From positions 1 to 43,420 of the forward strand of contig CAAGAB010000094.1 in assembly GCA_900767685.1 (NCBI GenBank): 43,420 nt of DNA, given 5' to 3'. This document shows, one piece after another, positions 41,076-43,420 of this stretch (its first letter is position 1; each line of letters starts with the position of its first letter). Both the position numbers and the translations under genes were made by a program. Source of the DNA: an uncultured Coprococcus sp. (GTDB lineage: Bacteria; Bacillota_A; Clostridia; Lachnospirales; Lachnospiraceae). The notes beneath the pieces were generated by a model that did no database searches, was not told the origin of the DNA, and saw only the letters and a list, made by a program, of their open reading frames with translations.

Positions 41076-41642
41076 TTATATTGGGCTTTTACCACCCGTC
41101 TTTTGAAAAGTTTCAAGAGATTTACAGCTACCCGGAATGGCCGTCCCCCAGATCTCAACCAGCTTATCCACAGAAAATGCTGCATTTGCAGGACTTGTGG
41201 ATGGAAGTATCACCGGTTCTATATCAAGTTCTTTCTGCTGGTATTTTGAAAAATACTTCCCGGATGTCTTTCCATTACATATGACCTTTGTCACCTTCGA
41301 TGAACTGATTATTTTCCCAAGATCTGTAGGAATTACATTTTTTATGCTGCTGTCACTTGACCCTATGATGTCGCAGCTGTATATAGTGTCCCAGAGTGCA
41401 ATGTGATGTGCATGAAGCATGATCTTCTTCTCATCAATGGTGGTTGGGAGCTCTTCCCCCAGCACCATGCTCATAACCTTCCAGAATCTGTTCTGGGGAT
41501 GTCCATAAAAGAACATCTGCTCTCTGGACTTTACTGATGGCAGACTTCCCAATATAAGAATCTCCGAATCATCGTCATAAAGCGGTGGAAATGGATGTAC
41601 TATATGCTCATATTTTTGTGATTTTGTGTTCTGTAATCCCAT
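41076..41642 (-). CDS. DNA-deoxyinosine/uracil glycosylase (UDG superfamily)
   Basis: A 188-residue base-excision repair enzyme of the UDG family, nearest the family 6 (hypoxanthine-DNA glycosylase) type. Features are the N-terminal HPFPPLYDDDSEILILGSLPSVKSR (motif A is GSLPSVKS), FYGHPQNRFWKVM (the active-site Asn in HPQNRFW), KVICNGKTSG, and LPSTSPANA (motif B). It removes deaminated bases from DNA. The start at 41642 follows GGGAGG; the frame continues to 41666 without one. It is monocistronic and has no obvious partner. Confidence 0.88.
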   Translation of the reverse strand: MGLQNTKSQKYEHIVHPFPPLYDDDSEILILGSLPSVKSREQMFFYGHPQNRFWKVMSMVLGEELPTTIDEKKIMLHAHHIALWDTIYSCDIIGSSDSSIKNVIPTDLGKIISSSKVTKVICNGKTSGKYFSKYQQKELDIEPVILPSTSPANAAFSVDKLVEIWGTAIPGSCKSLETFQKTGGKSPI

Positions 41643-41738
41643 AATTCTGCCTCCCTCGTTGTACATCTATCCATAATAAATTCAGATTCATTTTTAATAC
41701 ACAACCTTTTTTGCCTAATATATTGTAATCTGCATGTT

Positions 41739-41779
41739 GGTAATACACAAGAGGTAATGCACAAGAGGGTAATGCGCAG
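41739..41779. repeat. Short tandem repeat upstream of the NSS transporter gene
   Basis: GGTAATACACAAGA, GGTAATGCACAAGAG and GGTAATGCGCAGG follow each other directly: three units of a 14-15 bp repeat with drift. It lies 130-170 bp upstream of the start codon. It could be a protein-binding array or slippage product. Confidence 0.7.
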
Positions 41780-41909
41780 GAAACAATTTAATTTACATCC
41801 AAAACAAATTCATGTATATTAATAAAGTTAACGCATTTTCGCACGATACTCACGATGTTAAGGAGATCTGGCGCGGTGCGGGGACAAACATATTTGGAGG
41901 GAATATTAC

Positions 41910-43232
41910 ATGAAAACCAGAGAATCTTTTAACAACAAATGGGGGTTCATCCTTGCCTGCATCGGCTCTGCCGTGGGAATGGGCAACATCTGGATGTTTC
42001 CCACAAGGGTCTCCATGTACGGGGGCGGATCTTATCTCATCCCCTATTTTATATTTGTAGTACTTATAGGATTTACCGGAGTCATTGGCGAGATGAGTTT
42101 TGGCCGGGCTACAAGGTCTGGACCAATCGACGCATTTGGAATCGCTATGGAACGAAAAGGGAAACGAAAACTTGGAGAGCTGCTCGGCGGAATACCTGTG
42201 CTCGGTGCCCTTGCAATGGCGATCGGTTACACCGTAGTCATGGGATGGATACTCAAGTATATGATCGGTGCTTTCACCGGAAGCACGCTGTCTCCGGCTG
42301 ACATAGACGGATTCAGTGCTGAATTTGGCGGCATGGCCTCTGCATTTGGCAATAATATGTGGCAGATTATAGCCCTCGTCATAGGAATCGTCATCCTCAT
42401 GTTTGGAGTAGGGAATGGCATCGAAAAGGCAAATAAGATCCTAATGCCTGCATTCTTTGTGTTGTTCATCATTCTGGCTATATACGCGGCATGCCAGCCG
42501 GGTGCAATAGATGGATACAAATACATATTCCGCATAGAACCAAAGGTTCTCGCGGATCCAAAAACATGGATATTTGCCCTGGGACAGGCATTCTTCTCAC
42601 TGTCTGTCGCGGGAAACGGAACTCTGATATACGGCTCCTACCTTCCCGACAGCGAGGACATTCCGGAAGCTGCCGGACGCGTGGCCCTCTTTGATACCAT
42701 TGCTGCCATGCTTGCAGCGCTTGTCATCATACCTGCCATGGCGACTGCCGGAGCTCAACTAAACCAGGGAGGTCCCGGATTGCTGTTCATCTTCCTGCCT
42801 TGTCTGTTCAAATCAATGCCAGGAGGATATATCATAGCTATCATCTTCTTTGTGGCTGTGTTTATGGCTGGACTGTCATCACTTATAAATCTATATGAAG
42901 CACCGATTGCAACTGTTCAGGAAAAATTGAGCGTCGGCAGAAAACCCGCATGCGCCATCATTGGTGCCATTGCAGTTGTCGTGTCAATCTGCATACAGGG
43001 TATCGTGTCAGACTGGATGGATGTCCTGTCCATCTACATCTGCCCGCTCGGCGCGGGGCTTGCCGGAATCATGTTCTTCTGGGTATGTGGCAAGAAATAT
43101 GTTGAGACACAGGTCAACACCGGAAGGGAAAAGAAGTTCACAGAGAAGTTCGTGCCTATATGCAAATACATCTACTGTCCTGTATGTCTCCTTGTATTGA
43201 TACTTGGTATCCTTCTCGGAGGCATCGGCTAG
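41910..43232 (+). CDS. Neurotransmitter:sodium symporter (NSS) family transporter
   Basis: A 440-residue LeuT-fold, Na+-coupled transporter for amino acids or related amines. The N-terminal signature is KWGFILACIGSAVGMGNIWMFP (split here by its first TM helix, with the Gly-rich unwound segment). FGQA-type motif ALGQAFFSLSVAGNG lies in TM6. Eleven TM helices can be placed. The bacterial 11-TM members are often Tyr or Trp transporters, but the substrate cannot be read from the sequence. The start follows GGAGGG. A tandem repeat and an AT-rich gap lie upstream. A strong terminator follows. Confidence 0.93.
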   Translation: MKTRESFNNKWGFILACIGSAVGMGNIWMFPTRVSMYGGGSYLIPYFIFVVLIGFTGVIGEMSFGRATRSGPIDAFGIAMERKGKRKLGELLGGIPVLGALAMAIGYTVVMGWILKYMIGAFTGSTLSPADIDGFSAEFGGMASAFGNNMWQIIALVIGIVILMFGVGNGIEKANKILMPAFFVLFIILAIYAACQPGAIDGYKYIFRIEPKVLADPKTWIFALGQAFFSLSVAGNGTLIYGSYLPDSEDIPEAAGRVALFDTIAAMLAALVIIPAMATAGAQLNQGGPGLLFIFLPCLFKSMPGGYIIAIIFFVAVFMAGLSSLINLYEAPIATVQEKLSVGRKPACAIIGAIAVVVSICIQGIVSDWMDVLSIYICPLGAGLAGIMFFWVCGKKYVETQVNTGREKKFTEKFVPICKYIYCPVCLLVLILGILLGGIG

Positions 43233-43255
43233 ACAGACATTTCAATATAATTAAA

Positions 43256-43316
43256 AAAAAGCAGTCTGACGGATCATCACCATGTATAACCCTGGCGATG
43301 TCCGCAGACTGCTTTT
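43256..43316. terminator. Bidirectional terminator after the NSS gene
   Basis: AAAAAGCAGTCTG (43256-43268) pairs with CAGACTGCTTTTT (43305-43317); CGGA/TCCG and CATC-CCA/TGG-GATG pairs extend it inward. It serves the NSS gene and the minus-strand gene entering from the right. Confidence 0.85.
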
Positions 43317-43353
43317 TCTTACTTTTTGTTCTTCAGCACCCAGATATGTTCGT

Positions 43354-43420
43354 TTATTCATCATCTGAAAGTCCAAATCCCTCTTCCAGGAACCTGTTCC
43401 ACTCAGCATTATTGCTCTCA
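43354..43420 (-). CDS. C-terminal end of a minus-strand gene cut by the window edge
   Basis: An open frame runs in from the right edge and ends at TAA (43356-43354). The visible 21 residues end NRFLEEGFGLSDDE. The stop is placed 38 bp before a strong terminator, which supports a real gene. Too little is visible to name it. Confidence 0.5.
   Translation of the reverse strand, partial: ESNNAEWNRFLEEGFGLSDDE

Noticed and set aside
41739..41779. CRISPR array
   Set aside because: The three units are contiguous without spacers and are too short; no cas gene is present.

Overview
The window reads as chromosomal DNA of a gut Firmicute, most likely a Lachnospiraceae member (Coprococcus-like). This rests on the gene families present: a CvfB-type S1 protein, an acyl-ACP thioesterase, indolepyruvate:ferredoxin oxidoreductase, a heterodimeric ABC exporter with a large extracellular loop, and a membrane-embedded LuxR regulator. 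AGGAGG-type ribosome sites, moderate-to-low GC and frequent ATA codons fit. The genus is an inference. No rRNA, CRISPR array, intact insertion sequence or prophage was seen. Most genes lie on the minus strand.

Layout. 1-5.1 kb: a zinc-type ArsR repressor with a HAD phosphatase, a divergent DUF378 protein, then a minus-strand run of acyl-ACP thioesterase, CvfB, RidA and a CPBP protease. 5.3-8.6 kb: tRNA-Gln(CTG), an amidohydrolase, a membrane-anchored cell-wall amidase and a membrane diguanylate cyclase. 8.7-11 kb: iorAB. 11.2-15.9 kb: a decayed small ORF, then an ECF sigma / membrane anti-sigma-like / VWA lipoprotein operon and an unrecognised 308-residue protein. 16-17.1 kb: a small (p)ppGpp synthetase and tRNA-Arg(ACG). 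17.2-19.7 kb: three unrecognised proteins. 19.8-20.7 kb: gene debris (amidohydrolase tail, zinc-ribbon protein, frameshifted two-TM ORF). 20.8-28.4 kb: SstT, a MetE-like methyltransferase behind a MET-box-like palindrome, a two-gene ABC exporter with a long structured leader, and a FeoA-like protein. 28.6-33.2 kb: BCAT, a flavin reductase, an SLC13-type permease and glycerate kinase, with two small ORF remnants between the last two. 33.4-38.8 kb: a secreted Fn3 protein, a 12-TM LuxR regulator, a MATE exporter with an upstream ORF, and a 34-residue conserved-looking small protein. 39-43.4 kb: ROK fructokinase, UppP, a uracil/hypoxanthine-DNA glycosylase, an NSS transporter, and the tail of one more gene.

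How the genes may work together. Cell-envelope functions recur: amidase, UppP, ECF/VWA lipoprotein, secreted Fn3 protein and membrane LuxR regulator. Amino-acid metabolism is represented by IorAB, BCAT, SstT, the MetE-like enzyme, RidA and the NSS transporter. Signalling is represented by a GGDEF enzyme and a (p)ppGpp synthetase. The least understood parts are the sigma/anti-sigma/VWA operon with its 308-residue neighbour, the 17.2-19.7 kb block, the LuxR/secreted-protein pair with a palindrome on the target's -35, and several leader peptides and structured leaders ahead of transporters.
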